From: Butyrivibrio sp.
Lineage (GTDB): Bacteria > Bacillota > Clostridia > Lachnospirales > Lachnospiraceae
Assembly: GCA_017446685.1 (NCBI GenBank)
Contig: JAFSQI010000054.1
Location: 1-64,000, forward strand
Length of the DNA: 64,000 nt
Reading direction: 5' to 3'
Shown here: positions 10,701 through 20,070 of the stretch, piece by piece
Position numbering within the stretch: the first letter of the stretch is position 1
Layout of the letters: every line of letters starts with the position of its first letter
Notes under the pieces: model-generated
The model's input: only the letters and a program-made list of their open reading frames with translations
The model's database searches: none
Told to the model about the DNA's origin: nothing
Made by a program: the position numbers and the translations under genes

Positions 10701-13700
10701 GTTTATGCCCTCTACAAATCCAAGGGTATTCAATGATATCTGTCCGTTCCTTGTCACTCTGGATTCGGCATAATCACCTATAACAAGTTTTTTCCCACTA
10801 GTATCAAAACAATGTGCCAAAAGCTCTGGCCTATCCCAGCTATAACATTCAACCGGAAGTACTTTTGCCTCCTTGCATGACACATAACTATCGACTCCAT
10901 AAGCCTTAAGTAAAGGAATACTTGTTATTACATCCTGAAGATTAATGGAACGCATTGTTTTGTAGCTTAAGAAAAGCTCGTTTTTAATTGATGGAACGTA
11001 CTTTGCAATATCTATACCACCAATTTCTCTTAGATATTCGAAAAACCCCGGTAACAGTTGATCACAGATAGCTGTCGACACCTTATCATTACTACTCTTA
11101 TCTTCAACGGCGCTTCTTCCACTATTTGTCGCATATGGAGCATTAATTGATATAGGTACAGATATTTCATGGTCTGAAAGCGGTAATGCCCTGAACAATG
11201 CTCCTTTAGAAAACTTGATATCCGTAGTTCCATCAATAATAGGCGCAAACGCAGACACGATTCCATAAGATCGTCCTAGAGGTAGCATTCTTGTATATCT
11301 GCCCGCATCAAAAGAACTAACATGACTTTCAGAAGTAACGCAAACATTCAATCGCTCCCACAAGCTCTCGACATAATTCCCATCATGAACTATTCCCGCT
11401 TTAGGTTCACTGGATGGGACAATGCTCTGTTGTGAATAGACTTCATCTATAGTAGTTATATCAAGTAAAAATGTATCCTCACCATTATCGATTACCAACG
11501 ATCTTAGTTTTCGCAAATAAAGAATAGGACATTTTGCTGTAAAGTCAGCCATATTACTTACACCAAACATGCCACTAATACGCTTCATCAGCATTTCTGA
11601 ACTGTTGCTATCAAATCCTTCAACAGTTATTCTAGTTCCGATTGCAGGGGCATTGTCCGTCGATTCCCATATGGGAATTATTGATCCCAATCTTTTTGCA
11701 AATTTAAAAGAAAATCCATTGCTACAGATATGAACAACAATATCTTTTCCAGGCAACGCAAAAACAGACTTAAATCCTCTTCCTTTTCTTCCGGTCTTTT
11801 CCCTATCAAAAACACCATCTTTTTTTATCACAGTTTCTAAAGCATTCACTTTATTACTGTCGCCAAATTTTGTTAGGGATTTTACATCGTCCAATGTAAA
11901 GCCATCCTCATTGTACTCAAACACAATGCGGTTAGCCTTACCATCAATAGTAATCTTTAGTTCTGGACTTTCCTGAGAAAAAAAACAGTCATCTACATTC
12001 TGAATGAATTCATATATAAACTTCCAGGGATCATTTCTATAATCATCTTCTATTTCTTTTTCATTATTAATATTTCCATTACCGAGTGCATTTGTATAAC
12101 CTGAATACCTAAACCATGATAATATGCTTATTATTTCTTGGTTCGTGTACTTATCAAATCGTCTTTCTATCTCGTCGTATGTGCTGCTGATATCATGACC
12201 GGTTCGATTAAATAACGGTACAATAACCCGTTCTCTTACATCTTGAAACTGCTGGGTCATTTCATCAATGTACTTTAGTGCCTCAACATCGAAGTTAGTA
12301 TCAAGACACTTTTCTAAAGCAGCCTTGTAATCGCCGGCTTCATCGCACTGTAAATATACATGCCCACCTTTACCATCAGTTATATATTTTTTCTTACTGC
12401 CATATGATCCCAGATTACCAGAATAATACTGTATTCCACCATGTTTTTCACCAGGACGTAGTAAGGAAACCAACGGCAATATTTCCTCATCCGGAATAAG
12501 GTCAAATCCTGTATCTGGAAGGACTGACACTTCCCCAACTTTGTTTTTATTTACAAGGACCTCTATGCAATTCTCAAGGCCATCAGCTAAAACATTATCG
12601 ATTCCAATCCTAAGGGATCTAGCTTCCTTAGTTTTCAATGGTCTTGTCGCACCAGCACAAACCCTAATCAGTAATTCTTCTGCAACAATGTCGTTCCTAT
12701 CCCAGTACTCTTCTTTGTTCTGAAATGCATCGCATATATTTGCATAGATATCAGTTGAGAAAAAGGCATTGTCCTCATTAAGAAAGAACAGCAGTGCTTC
12801 TTCATTGTTTTTAAAAACTGACAGTGTACCAGCCGTTGCATTAATGGTTTTTCCTATTTTATCCTTCTCCGATTTAATGCCTTCTAAAACTTCATGCGGA
12901 CAATCTGCTGATTGCAATACTGTAATAGTTTCTTTTAAGAACTTTAGAAAACTACTATCCTTCTCTGCAACAAGATATTTATCAGATTTTTTCAATCCCA
13001 TTTGCTTTAAAGCTTGTACTGTTTCACTTATTCCGCCGATATACTCAGAAAGGAGTTCCACATCTGTATCAGGAATAACTTCTAAAACCCCAGCAATTCT
13101 AAATGCATTAAATATTGGATCCAAGTTTTCGCTTAATATGTACTTATTTAGTGAAGGAAATGATAACTTTTCAAAGCTGTATCCAAAATGGCATACAGCC
13201 TCAATCATATCTCTGATTTCGTCCCAGTTTTTGCAGTACTTTGCATTGATATTTGCATTTTTCTCTGAGAAGAAACTTTCTATATCTCTAACAAAATGAA
13301 AGACATCTGCTTCATCATCCTCATCAATAACTCTCTTAATTATTTCTAAATGTACAGGCGATGACTCAAAAACCCTATATCGGTTTATCGATGTAATGTT
13401 TTTATTCTTGCAATGAAACCATCTCGTATTAGCATCTACAGCTTCCCTAATAATTGTGACTTCATTTCGTATCTTTATCCTGCTGAAATAGATACATAGT
13501 TTTTTGAATGCGTCTTTATCTCCATTTGTAATGCTCCCATAATTATCTCTTAAATATGGATACAGATAATCATCTACAAAAGATAACATCTCATCAGAAC
13601 TAGTTCCCAATTCGTTCTCAAGCTCATCCAGATAAGTATTCATTGCAGCGACGAATCCAGTTTTTTCAATCGGAACTGCTTTGAAGAGCTCGCTTCCAAC

Positions 13701-15338
13701 ATAGATTTCTGACAGAATTCTCTCTTTATATGTATCACCAATTGCGTGTTGAAAGAATGATTCTACCTGCGGCCACTGAAAAAGTTCTTTTTTAACCATC
13801 ACTGCCTGATCTTGACTTACATATTCACTCGAATCCGAAAACAGCTGGAATAATGGCAACAACCTAAGCTTTTCACTAATATTGATAATGGGGATAAATT
13901 CACTGCCGTGACCATTTGAATTATTACTGTCATTGAAAAGCCTTATATCTTTGGAAAGAATGTACTTATCTACACGTATGCCATTTAGTGTTCTGAGCCA
14001 AAGCATAAACCTTTCAAATACACCATTGTCAAACAAATTATTAGTTACATCTGTATTCCATATATCAGCAGATACCTGTTCACCTTCATCATCTTTATAT
14101 GCACCATAAAGAACACCACTTCTATCCGGATTTAGAATATATGGCGCGTCTATTGAAATAGGCATATCGATTTTATGTAGTGACATCGGGAATGTTCTGA
14201 ATAATGCCCCGGATTCAAAGTTATATTCTTCACTGTCAGTAATCACCGGAGCAATTATTGAATAGTTACGATAGCTTGCTTCGTCTTCTATCATGCTCGT
14301 ATATCTTACAATTGGTATTTCAGAAGTATCATCCTCTGTGATTGTACGTATCAAACCCTGCTGATACTGTTCCTCATAATAGTTTCCGTCATGTGCAATT
14401 CCTGCCAAAATTCGTTTTTCATTATTAAGGCTGAATGCTCCATAATACTCTGTCTTCTCTGCATCCTCAATATACTCTGTCGTAAACTCATCTTCTCCTG
14501 TATCGTTTATTCTTTTTATTCGGACAGATTTAATCCTATGCATGAACAGAAATGGGCTATTAGCGAAAATATTCTCAATTTCATCCACACAAAAAAGACG
14601 CCTGAATTCTGGATAAATATCCGACACACTAAAGCTTGGCTTTACTAGCTCCACTATGACATGCGTGCTGTCATCCATCCTATCAGAATCGTCTTCCCAA
14701 ATTGGCAATATCCTTCCAATGCTATTATCCAGCCTGAAGGAATATCCATTACTCCTAATATGTACTATAACATTTTCCGCATCCAGCGAAAAAACAGACT
14801 TAAACCCCTTTCCTTTTCTTCCAGTCTTTTCTTTGTAGAATACACCTTCCTCATCTTGACTTTGAACAAGCTCATTTATCTTGGCACTTCCTGAAAAGTC
14901 AGTAATTGCCCATATATCAACCTTTTCAAATCCATCCTCATTGTAAGCAAATTCAATTGATACGTGCGATTCCTCACGCTCATCAATTGAAATAAATATT
15001 TGAGGCGTGTCTGAATAATTACAATCATCCGCATTTTGAAGAAACTCTTCAACAAACTTCCATGGATTCTTTGAATATAGACGATCAGTCTCATTCTCCG
15101 CAGCCTTATACGCACCACCTGTAAACCTGTTATAAATACTCTGCTTAACAAGTGCTATAAGTTCAATAAATTCCCTTTTTGTAAGGTTATCATTATTCAT
15201 TATTGCAGCAAAATTCTCATCCGAATCATCCTGCTGCAGTTTTATTGCCAAATTAGCAATATTGGGATTCTCATCACGTATCTGAAACAAGTACTTCTTA
15301 TACTCATCTAATGTGGCTTCAGTAAAAGTTGCACCCAT
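7761..15338 (-). CDS. Giant protein with three sacsin/HSP90-type ATPase modules (2525 aa)
   Basis: Three GHKL-type ATPase modules recur at about residues 95-200, 1105-1210 and 2065-2160. Each has an N-box: EEFLQNADDC, YEFIQNVDDC, PELLQNINDC. Each also has a glycine loop: GRKGKGFKSVF, GRKGRGFKSVF, GEKGLGFKKVF. These match the sacsin N-terminal repeat, an HSP90-like nucleotide-binding fold. Modules 1 and 2 align over long stretches, including the later FPMSLHKIDMPISIDAPY and LPLSDHEISVPISINAPY segments; module 3 is shorter and more divergent. The ATG at 15338 is favoured over a GTG four codons upstream because GAGG precedes it by 6 bases. Family knowledge suggests a chaperone or ATP-gated conformational switch. 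It is coupled to the HNH-like gene and follows the MBL-fold gene by about 20 bases. Confidence 0.85.
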   Translation of the reverse strand: MGATFTEATLDEYKKYLFQIRDENPNIANLAIKLQQDDSDENFAAIMNNDNLTKREFIELIALVKQSIYNRFTGGAYKAAENETDRLYSKNPWKFVEEFLQNADDCNYSDTPQIFISIDEREESHVSIEFAYNEDGFEKVDIWAITDFSGSAKINELVQSQDEEGVFYKEKTGRKGKGFKSVFSLDAENVIVHIRSNGYSFRLDNSIGRILPIWEDDSDRMDDSTHVIVELVKPSFSVSDIYPEFRRLFCVDEIENIFANSPFLFMHRIKSVRIKRINDTGEDEFTTEYIEDAEKTEYYGAFSLNNEKRILAGIAHDGNYYEEQYQQGLIRTITEDDTSEIPIVRYTSMIEDEASYRNYSIIAPVITDSEEYNFESGALFRTFPMSLHKIDMPISIDAPYILNPDRSGVLYGAYKDDEGEQVSADIWNTDVTNNLFDNGVFERFMLWLRTLNGIRVDKYILSKDIRLFNDSNNSNGHGSEFIPIINISEKLRLLPLFQLFSDSSEYVSQDQAVMVKKELFQWPQVESFFQHAIGDTYKERILSEIYVGSELFKAVPIEKTGFVAAMNTYLDELENELGTSSDEMLSFVDDYLYPYLRDNYGSITNGDKDAFKKLCIYFSRIKIRNEVTIIREAVDANTRWFHCKNKNITSINRYRVFESSPVHLEIIKRVIDEDDEADVFHFVRDIESFFSEKNANINAKYCKNWDEIRDMIEAVCHFGYSFEKLSFPSLNKYILSENLDPIFNAFRIAGVLEVIPDTDVELLSEYIGGISETVQALKQMGLKKSDKYLVAEKDSSFLKFLKETITVLQSADCPHEVLEGIKSEKDKIGKTINATAGTLSVFKNNEEALLFFLNEDNAFFSTDIYANICDAFQNKEEYWDRNDIVAEELLIRVCAGATRPLKTKEARSLRIGIDNVLADGLENCIEVLVNKNKVGEVSVLPDTGFDLIPDEEILPLVSLLRPGEKHGGIQYYSGNLGSYGSKKKYITDGKGGHVYLQCDEAGDYKAALEKCLDTNFDVEALKYIDEMTQQFQDVRERVIVPLFNRTGHDISSTYDEIERRFDKYTNQEIISILSWFRYSGYTNALGNGNINNEKEIEDDYRNDPWKFIYEFIQNVDDCFFSQESPELKITIDGKANRIVFEYNEDGFTLDDVKSLTKFGDSNKVNALETVIKKDGVFDREKTGRKGRGFKSVFALPGKDIVVHICSNGFSFKFAKRLGSIIPIWESTDNAPAIGTRITVEGFDSNSSEMLMKRISGMFGVSNMADFTAKCPILYLRKLRSLVIDNGEDTFLLDITTIDEVYSQQSIVPSSEPKAGIVHDGNYVESLWERLNVCVTSESHVSSFDAGRYTRMLPLGRSYGIVSAFAPIIDGTTDIKFSKGALFRALPLSDHEISVPISINAPYATNSGRSAVEDKSSNDKVSTAICDQLLPGFFEYLREIGGIDIAKYVPSIKNELFLSYKTMRSINLQDVITSIPLLKAYGVDSYVSCKEAKVLPVECYSWDRPELLAHCFDTSGKKLVIGDYAESRVTRNGQISLNTLGFVEGINKYLFALEKISIESEVGLLREHVYPYFKDNYDEILKIYRAEGRDKELRNLKIYIFAMADGTLTREAYSSDVVWIKNAPSGCSSFGRYRSVETGSISGLCKDLPWMSGFSIVDCHKAFSDDSFDYSEVRDWDDARGVIEAAIYYEVECDVSIPFLRNCALDLSFDPVENIFRDAYIETQNNSILKHIIDHDDLLSICAAAGKDDDLDVQTVVDRIKNMGLRSPYDFFTRQAAGIYGLNITTLALLENYGTDSDNAKRVIALIDSALKQTINDDAYQLNIRYEEIGNCTDALFAKFFQHPIISSEPLKNVAGKFCTMREARETADYAEALLRALCIVDRIDYKCSCDIKLSDILDRELGVCVQTAKIRNIKNLDLRIIKDMAVEPYPSHEIDKALKWLDEDDALSISYKYYVMDLSSAFGVESNGDAAFVFDDSHVFLDEESADSSMLKFVQKRYKGQDESFKSLVAIIVEQNKLKGEWKDSKRKYIEKLSKFREDTLKQRKVLVPDYDKHINDANGKAIDYVLPELLQNINDCAYAEGTHQRNLNVSINLDEGTMLLQYDEAGFDYGNVYSITAFGQSSKHDESEGEKGLGFKKVFSLFEKVEIFSNGFFFELHADNNTVPKWIVDEEKVRKYDVYGKTAMLFSVNDAYKPKLVNIAEKWKSLMHGQYVGTLVSPIFMDKIDSITLEGCDEFYSREKMLDNFFFVRLPLLKSCREMIDGNAPGAVEEYKKTRDELKSRKKCLAMSEDEKKQYLDSLALEVCIPRVINDSNKGKGVFYSTLPTESRTYSTIFINVPLELTTGRDGIVDDSDFNKAVRRILFSTAFGTVPLFMRALEILADNNRGVFLLKYFSFDFKRFFEIFANEDALDNICSVFRDLKLFETYKQKKMVSINEAYSIDRIISKYIEFIPNPSQDVYEWFEQNCRKASGNMIVANTANSDSLERFVSFVGGRKDYFPITDEQKDLVIEFFKGEYGYTEVDDE

Positions 15339-15358
15339 AGTAGTCCTCACACTAATTG

Positions 15359-16330
15359 TTATTTTTCAGTTGTGTACGTAACATCTTTGCCATCGCTAGC
15401 AAAGACTATATCCCCATTCAAATCTGTTCTTAAAATGCTTTCTCCATACCGTTTAATTCTTTCTAAAACCACATCATGCGGATGCCCGTATGAATTCCCT
15501 TCCCCCACAGAAATAACGCAATACTCTGGTTTCACAGCCTTAATAAAATCCTCTGATGTCGAAGTATAACTGCCATGATGCCCTACCCTTAATACAGTGC
15601 TCCTAAGGTCATATCGAGACCTTACAATTGATAATTCTTCCGCTTCTTCAGCATCGCCTGTAATCAAAAAAGATGTCTCACCATATTTTATGCGAAGAAC
15701 AATTGATGTATTATTTTCATTATCTTCTGCCAAGCTCATATCTACAGGGCCGATGATCTGTACAGTTGCACTTCCCAGATTGAATGAGTCGCCTGCTTGC
15801 GGAACAGTGACTTCTTTCCCCTGAACACCTAAATATTTAACAAAACTATTAAAAGCCCTAGTATCAAACTCCGTCACCGGGCAATATGCCGTTCCAACTG
15901 AAGCGTAGTTCAGAGCACCTGCCAGTCCTCCAACATGATCTTCATGCGCATGTGTGCAGATTATGTAATCCAAATAATTGATCCCATGTTTTTCAAGATA
16001 TGAATACAAGAATCTAGATTCGCTCGGATTGCCTCCATCTACTAACATGTAATGTCCATCACATTCTACCAGCGTCGAGTCGCCTTCGCCCACATCAAAG
16101 AAGCTAATTGTAAAATATGAACCATCAGGTACAGTTTCGCCATTCTCATCCTGCTTATCAGAAGGAACATAAGTAGTTGAACCTCCATTTCCCAGGTCAC
16201 TAACCGATGGAAACGAAGAATTCTTCTTAGGAACATGTTTCTTGATAGCTGAGTATCCAGCAATACTCGCCGTGATTACTAAGACAAGTATTGCCAATAC
16301 CACAAAGAATTTGTATGTTTTCTTCTTCAT
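15359..16330 (-). CDS. Membrane-anchored ComEC-like metallo-beta-lactamase-fold hydrolase (323 aa)
   Basis: A basic N-terminus and one hydrophobic helix (about residues 8-28) form a signal anchor, with a disordered linker to about residue 70. The metal-binding motif THAHEDH is at 126-132, a later D in ITGDAEE, and HHGSYTST further on, ending in LRTDLNGDI. This is the layout of the MBL domain at the end of ComEC/Rec2 DNA-uptake proteins, also found as stand-alone extracellular nucleases or phosphodiesterases. The catalytic domain should lie outside the membrane. It is 4 bases after the DUF4236 gene in the operon. Presence in a defence-like cluster suggests handling of incoming DNA or a small molecule; that is inference. 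Confidence 0.8.
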   Translation of the reverse strand: MKKKTYKFFVVLAILVLVITASIAGYSAIKKHVPKKNSSFPSVSDLGNGGSTTYVPSDKQDENGETVPDGSYFTISFFDVGEGDSTLVECDGHYMLVDGGNPSESRFLYSYLEKHGINYLDYIICTHAHEDHVGGLAGALNYASVGTAYCPVTEFDTRAFNSFVKYLGVQGKEVTVPQAGDSFNLGSATVQIIGPVDMSLAEDNENNTSIVLRIKYGETSFLITGDAEEAEELSIVRSRYDLRSTVLRVGHHGSYTSTSEDFIKAVKPEYCVISVGEGNSYGHPHDVVLERIKRYGESILRTDLNGDIVFASDGKDVTYTTEK

Positions 16331-16334
16331 ATAA

Positions 16335-17441
16335 TCACAATACTAACTCCGCAAAATCCCTTGCATTCTGAACATTTGAAATCTGTAGCTCAACATCAAG
16401 ACCTGACTGTGAGCGCAGGAAGACTTGCCCATACAAGCAAATTGGAATCTGTCTATTATTGCTGAATCTCCTATCCGGTGTTCCATTTTTATTAACGTAT
16501 TTCCACGTTTGTCCAACCACCTGGGCATCACGAGGAACCGCCTCTTCCTCAATGAATCTAACCTCAGATACACTAATCCTGAAATCAGTGTAATCAATCA
16601 TCCCTACTTTCCATTTCCTCACAAAAAAAACTTTATCCGGAAGAATAATCAGTGTTTCCTTGTTTGCAAGATTTATCTGTATCGTATCAACATTGGTGTC
16701 AATGTAATAAGGCTTTCCTTTTTTTATTACACAAGGAACCCGCTTGATACTTCGACCAGCTCCAGCATTAACATTCCGATTACTGTTAAACGTTTCTGTC
16801 AGCACCTGCCATTCCTTAGTTCCTTCTGCCAATAGCTGCCACGCGGCTATTCTTCCATCATGCTCATCCTGCTTAACCGCATCAAAAGTATATTCAAGGT
16901 TAACTCTTCCTGCGGTATGAGATGCGATAATCAGAGCAACGCCTACTATTGGAACGAGCACAAAAATAGGATGCACACCAATAAGCAAGATTCCCCATAG
17001 CAAAAGCTTTCCAATCCAGTTGAGCCGTATTGTTCTCTCAAGTGCATCAGAAATAGTTCCTTCTTCTGCTTCTTTAAACTGATTTATATCCGCACTCTCT
17101 ATAGTTCTTGTTGGATCACCATTATATGTTGGCTGAAATTGTTGTCGTGGCTGAGCCGGCTGGAACTGCTGCCTTGGCATAGGTGTAGGGTTGTAATTGC
17201 TTCGAGTGTTGCTTGTCCGAGTCCCGCCTCTATTTCCGCCACTTCTTTTCTTTCTTCCACCAGACTCATTAACCCATGAAATGCCTGTTCTGGGAATAGA
17301 ATAGGTTCGCCTTGTAGTCCCCCTTGAAGTCTTGGTTACTCTGAACCATTTAGTTCCCCAGCTATATCCAACACCTGATTTGCTGAGGTTAATTCTAAAG
17401 CCTCCACCAAGATTTATGCTTCTTCTAAATCTAAATCCCAT
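16335..17441 (-). CDS. DUF4236 membrane protein (368 aa)
   Basis: The N-terminus MGFRFRRSINLGGGFRINLS, continuing KSGVGYSWG, is the DUF4236 signature. A Gly/Arg/Gln-rich low-complexity linker follows (about residues 65-105). Two closely spaced hydrophobic segments lie around WIGKLLLWGILLIG and VLVPIVGVALIIA (about 145-180), and a beta-rich C-terminal domain follows. Function of the family is unknown. The start at 17441 is chosen because AGGAGG lies 7 bases upstream, inside the end of the PP2C gene. The PP2C stop is one base from this ATG, so translation is likely coupled. The membrane segments suggest it ties the signalling proteins to the envelope, as the next gene encodes a membrane-anchored hydrolase. 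Confidence 0.75.
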   Translation of the reverse strand: MGFRFRRSINLGGGFRINLSKSGVGYSWGTKWFRVTKTSRGTTRRTYSIPRTGISWVNESGGRKKRSGGNRGGTRTSNTRSNYNPTPMPRQQFQPAQPRQQFQPTYNGDPTRTIESADINQFKEAEEGTISDALERTIRLNWIGKLLLWGILLIGVHPIFVLVPIVGVALIIASHTAGRVNLEYTFDAVKQDEHDGRIAAWQLLAEGTKEWQVLTETFNSNRNVNAGAGRSIKRVPCVIKKGKPYYIDTNVDTIQINLANKETLIILPDKVFFVRKWKVGMIDYTDFRISVSEVRFIEEEAVPRDAQVVGQTWKYVNKNGTPDRRFSNNRQIPICLYGQVFLRSQSGLDVELQISNVQNARDFAELVL

Positions 17442-17442
17442 G

Positions 17443-18174
17443 TCATTCCTCCTGTAAACATACAAGAACAACTGTCATGTCATCATTAGATCCTGCATCC
17501 AAAGCGGCATTACAAATAGCATTACATTTTTCATCATTTGGTACATCAGAGCTCAAAATATCTTCCAACTCATCTATACTTACATACTCATGTATTCCAT
17601 CACTAGTCAAAAGCACAGTATTTGCGGTGTTTGAAGACGTAACCTGCAGTTTACTAATAAGCTTTTCATCATCACCGCCAAAGCAGTTGGTAATCTCACT
17701 TTTATTACAAGCTTCTGCTTCTTCCGTCCTTCCCAAGCTTTTAAGCCAGTTATATGTGGTGTGATCAGATGTAATCTGCTTTAAGAACCGCCCCTGCATG
17801 GCATATACTCTGGTATTACCTACGTGGATAATTTTCATGTTCTCATCCTGAATGCATATGCCAGACAAAGTTGTCGCCATACCTGAGAGTGCAGCATCAG
17901 TCTTGCTCTCCTCGATTAGTTTCTGATTTATTGAAAGAAGCTGATTCTTAACAGTTTCCTCGTCAGACCATTCCAGGTTTGAAAGCTCATTTAAAACAAA
18001 CGACGAAGCCACCTCTCCGGCATTACTTCCGCCAACACCATCAGCCACGCAAACAAAACCACTATCAGGAATATCCACAGTGTCTGATGTATCTGTAAAT
18101 ATTTGATTCCCAACGAGCACAGTATCCTCACTAACACTTTTACCATGTCCCGCCTTGGTCATAATGTAAATCAT
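17443..18174 (-). CDS. PP2C-family Ser/Thr protein phosphatase (243 aa)
   Basis: All main PP2C motifs are present: an early ED pair (residues 16-17), ADGVGG at 44-49, SGMATTLS, HVGNTRVY, LLTSDGIHEY and the C-terminal SNDDMTVV with metal-binding aspartates. The length is typical for bacterial stand-alone PP2C (about 240). It removes phosphate from Ser/Thr and so reverses the kinase encoded upstream at 23601-25295. Its ATG overlaps the ClpB-like gene stop in an ATGA tetranucleotide, indicating translational coupling. A second Met four codons in is an alternative start. The family call is secure; its substrates are inferred to be proteins of this operon, most likely the FHA partner. Confidence 0.93.
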   Translation of the reverse strand: MIYIMTKAGHGKSVSEDTVLVGNQIFTDTSDTVDIPDSGFVCVADGVGGSNAGEVASSFVLNELSNLEWSDEETVKNQLLSINQKLIEESKTDAALSGMATTLSGICIQDENMKIIHVGNTRVYAMQGRFLKQITSDHTTYNWLKSLGRTEEAEACNKSEITNCFGGDDEKLISKLQVTSSNTANTVLLTSDGIHEYVSIDELEDILSSDVPNDEKCNAICNAALDAGSNDDMTVVLVCLQEE

Positions 18175-20051
18175 CCAATAGCCTCATAAGTGCAGCTCAG
18201 TGCATATGGCGCATTCTCTGCATCAATATCGTTAATTGACAGGTTTACATTTCCATTTATTTCCTCATCAAAGAGATATCTTGATAACGGATTGATGAGT
18301 AAGCTCTCCACTATATTGCCGATACCACGTCCACCATTTCCTAGATTATCAAGCGTCTTCTCCATAAGCTTTGCAAAAGCAGCATCAGATATAGTCAGCT
18401 TAATTCTCTTTTCCGCCTCCAGATTTCTTGTAAGCTTTTCAATCTGTGATCTAAGAATAAGCTCAGCAACATCAGGACGGATAAAGTCAAATACTACAAT
18501 ATTCTCACCAATACGGTTAAGAATCTCTGGTCTTCCAAGCTCAAGCTTAAAGTAATCTTCAATGGCAGCTCTAACTTTCTTTTGAACCTCTGGATACTCC
18601 ATATCTGGGGTAACATTTGGTTCTCTAACTCCCATCTGATTTCTGGTATAAATACCAAGGTTGCTGGTGAAGATGATTATACACTCAGAGAAATAAACCG
18701 TATTGCCCTGTCCATCAGTCATACGTCCGTCTTCCAATATCTGAAGGAACTTATCAAAAATGGATGGATGTGCTTTCTCTATCTCATCAAAGAGCAGAAT
18801 AGAGAATGGATTATTCTTCACAGCGTTTGTCAGCTGGCCACCAGCTTCATACCCTACATATCCGGGAGGCGCTCCAAGCAGCTTCTGATCGCTATGCCCC
18901 TGGCTATATTCACTCATGTCAAATCTGATACAACAACTCTCATCTCCAAAAAGCTTTTCTGCTAAAGTCTTGGCTGTCTCTGTCTTACCAGTACCAGTTG
19001 GGCCCGCAAAGAACAATATGCCCTTGGGCTTTCCATGAGCTGAAGCAGACAGACTGGACATGCCTGTAACCGCACGTTTTATCACATCGAGAGTCTTAAC
19101 TATAGCCATATCCTGGCCTTTAACTCTCTTCTGGAAGTCTTCTTTGGCTGTCTTAAGTTCATTAACATCCAATGAATCCCATGGGTTATCCTTAACTCCA
19201 TATCTATACAGATCTATTACTGAAGACATCTGACGGATATGGGTTTTTTCATTTTTACATAATCTGCGAAGGCCATTGATTTCTGTAAAGCTAAACCCTT
19301 CAGTTAATCCAACAAATTTATCCTGAACTTTTTCAAGCTCATCCGGGTGCTCATTGTAATATGGTATATCCTCATCGTAAACGTCTGCAGCAAAGAAGGT
19401 CGCGAAATTTTCTCCCTTTACAAGTGCTTCCCTCTCTTCCTTTGATGGCGTGCTAATGCTAACCGTTTTAACATTAGGATTATCAAGATAGAACCATGCG
19501 GGAACATCATTAACCTTATTTACAATCATGATTACAATGTTCTTAAGAGGTCCATTTTCTGTACGAACATCCCTGCCTTCAAGAGAAGCCAACAATAGAT
19601 TTGTAAAACTATCTACTTCGGACTGATCCACATTATCAGGCGATACTATATATCTAGAGGCAAGATTCATGATAATTGCTGTAGGGACTTCTGTCTGCGT
19701 AACCGCAGCTCTGACAATAGATGTAGCTGAATTCGTCTTTCCTTTGAAGTCACAGCGAATGCACCTACCATCAAACTGCGAATTAGTTATCTTAGCAAAT
19801 TCCTGTATATGACCATCTTCACAAGAATTGTAAAATCCTTGCATGCTGTCATAGAATGCAATTGTCTTATAACCAAGATCAGTAAAATAATAGTACAGGT
19901 ATTCCGGCAAACGAAGGATACTTCCTTTTGGAGTGCTCCCTTCTGTCGGATACTGATATACATCCAGCACATTTCCTTCAACAATAATCAAAGGTTTAAT
20001 CCTACAAAAGATTGCCAACTCACGATGCCATTTTGCAATGTATTCTTCCAT
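18171..20051 (-). CDS. ClpB/ClpA-like AAA+ unfoldase, single active module (626 aa)
   Basis: The C-terminal half is a Clp/Hsp100 second-ring AAA module: Walker A GPTGTGKT at 350-357, a pore-loop GYVGYEAG, Walker B LLFDEIEKAH, sensor 1 FTSNLG and a C-terminal small D2 domain. The first ~290 residues look like a degenerate ATPase-like region without a Walker A motif, and there is no Clp N-domain or ClpB middle coil. ClpB proteins are usually 850+ residues, so this is a shorter dedicated form, as seen with type VI secretion or conflict systems. AGGAGG sits 7 bases before the ATG. It lies between the repeat protein and the phosphatase; it may dismantle a triggered complex. Confidence 0.88.
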   Translation of the reverse strand: MEEYIAKWHRELAIFCRIKPLIIVEGNVLDVYQYPTEGSTPKGSILRLPEYLYYYFTDLGYKTIAFYDSMQGFYNSCEDGHIQEFAKITNSQFDGRCIRCDFKGKTNSATSIVRAAVTQTEVPTAIIMNLASRYIVSPDNVDQSEVDSFTNLLLASLEGRDVRTENGPLKNIVIMIVNKVNDVPAWFYLDNPNVKTVSISTPSKEEREALVKGENFATFFAADVYDEDIPYYNEHPDELEKVQDKFVGLTEGFSFTEINGLRRLCKNEKTHIRQMSSVIDLYRYGVKDNPWDSLDVNELKTAKEDFQKRVKGQDMAIVKTLDVIKRAVTGMSSLSASAHGKPKGILFFAGPTGTGKTETAKTLAEKLFGDESCCIRFDMSEYSQGHSDQKLLGAPPGYVGYEAGGQLTNAVKNNPFSILLFDEIEKAHPSIFDKFLQILEDGRMTDGQGNTVYFSECIIIFTSNLGIYTRNQMGVREPNVTPDMEYPEVQKKVRAAIEDYFKLELGRPEILNRIGENIVVFDFIRPDVAELILRSQIEKLTRNLEAEKRIKLTISDAAFAKLMEKTLDNLGNGGRGIGNIVESLLINPLSRYLFDEEINGNVNLSINDIDAENAPYALSCTYEAIG

Positions 20052-20070
20052 GTAGATCCTCCTCGTACAC

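Noticed and set aside
12769..13299. 176-codon + strand frame antisense to the giant ATPase gene
   Set aside because: Antisense shadow of a confirmed gene with Ser/Leu-rich random composition.
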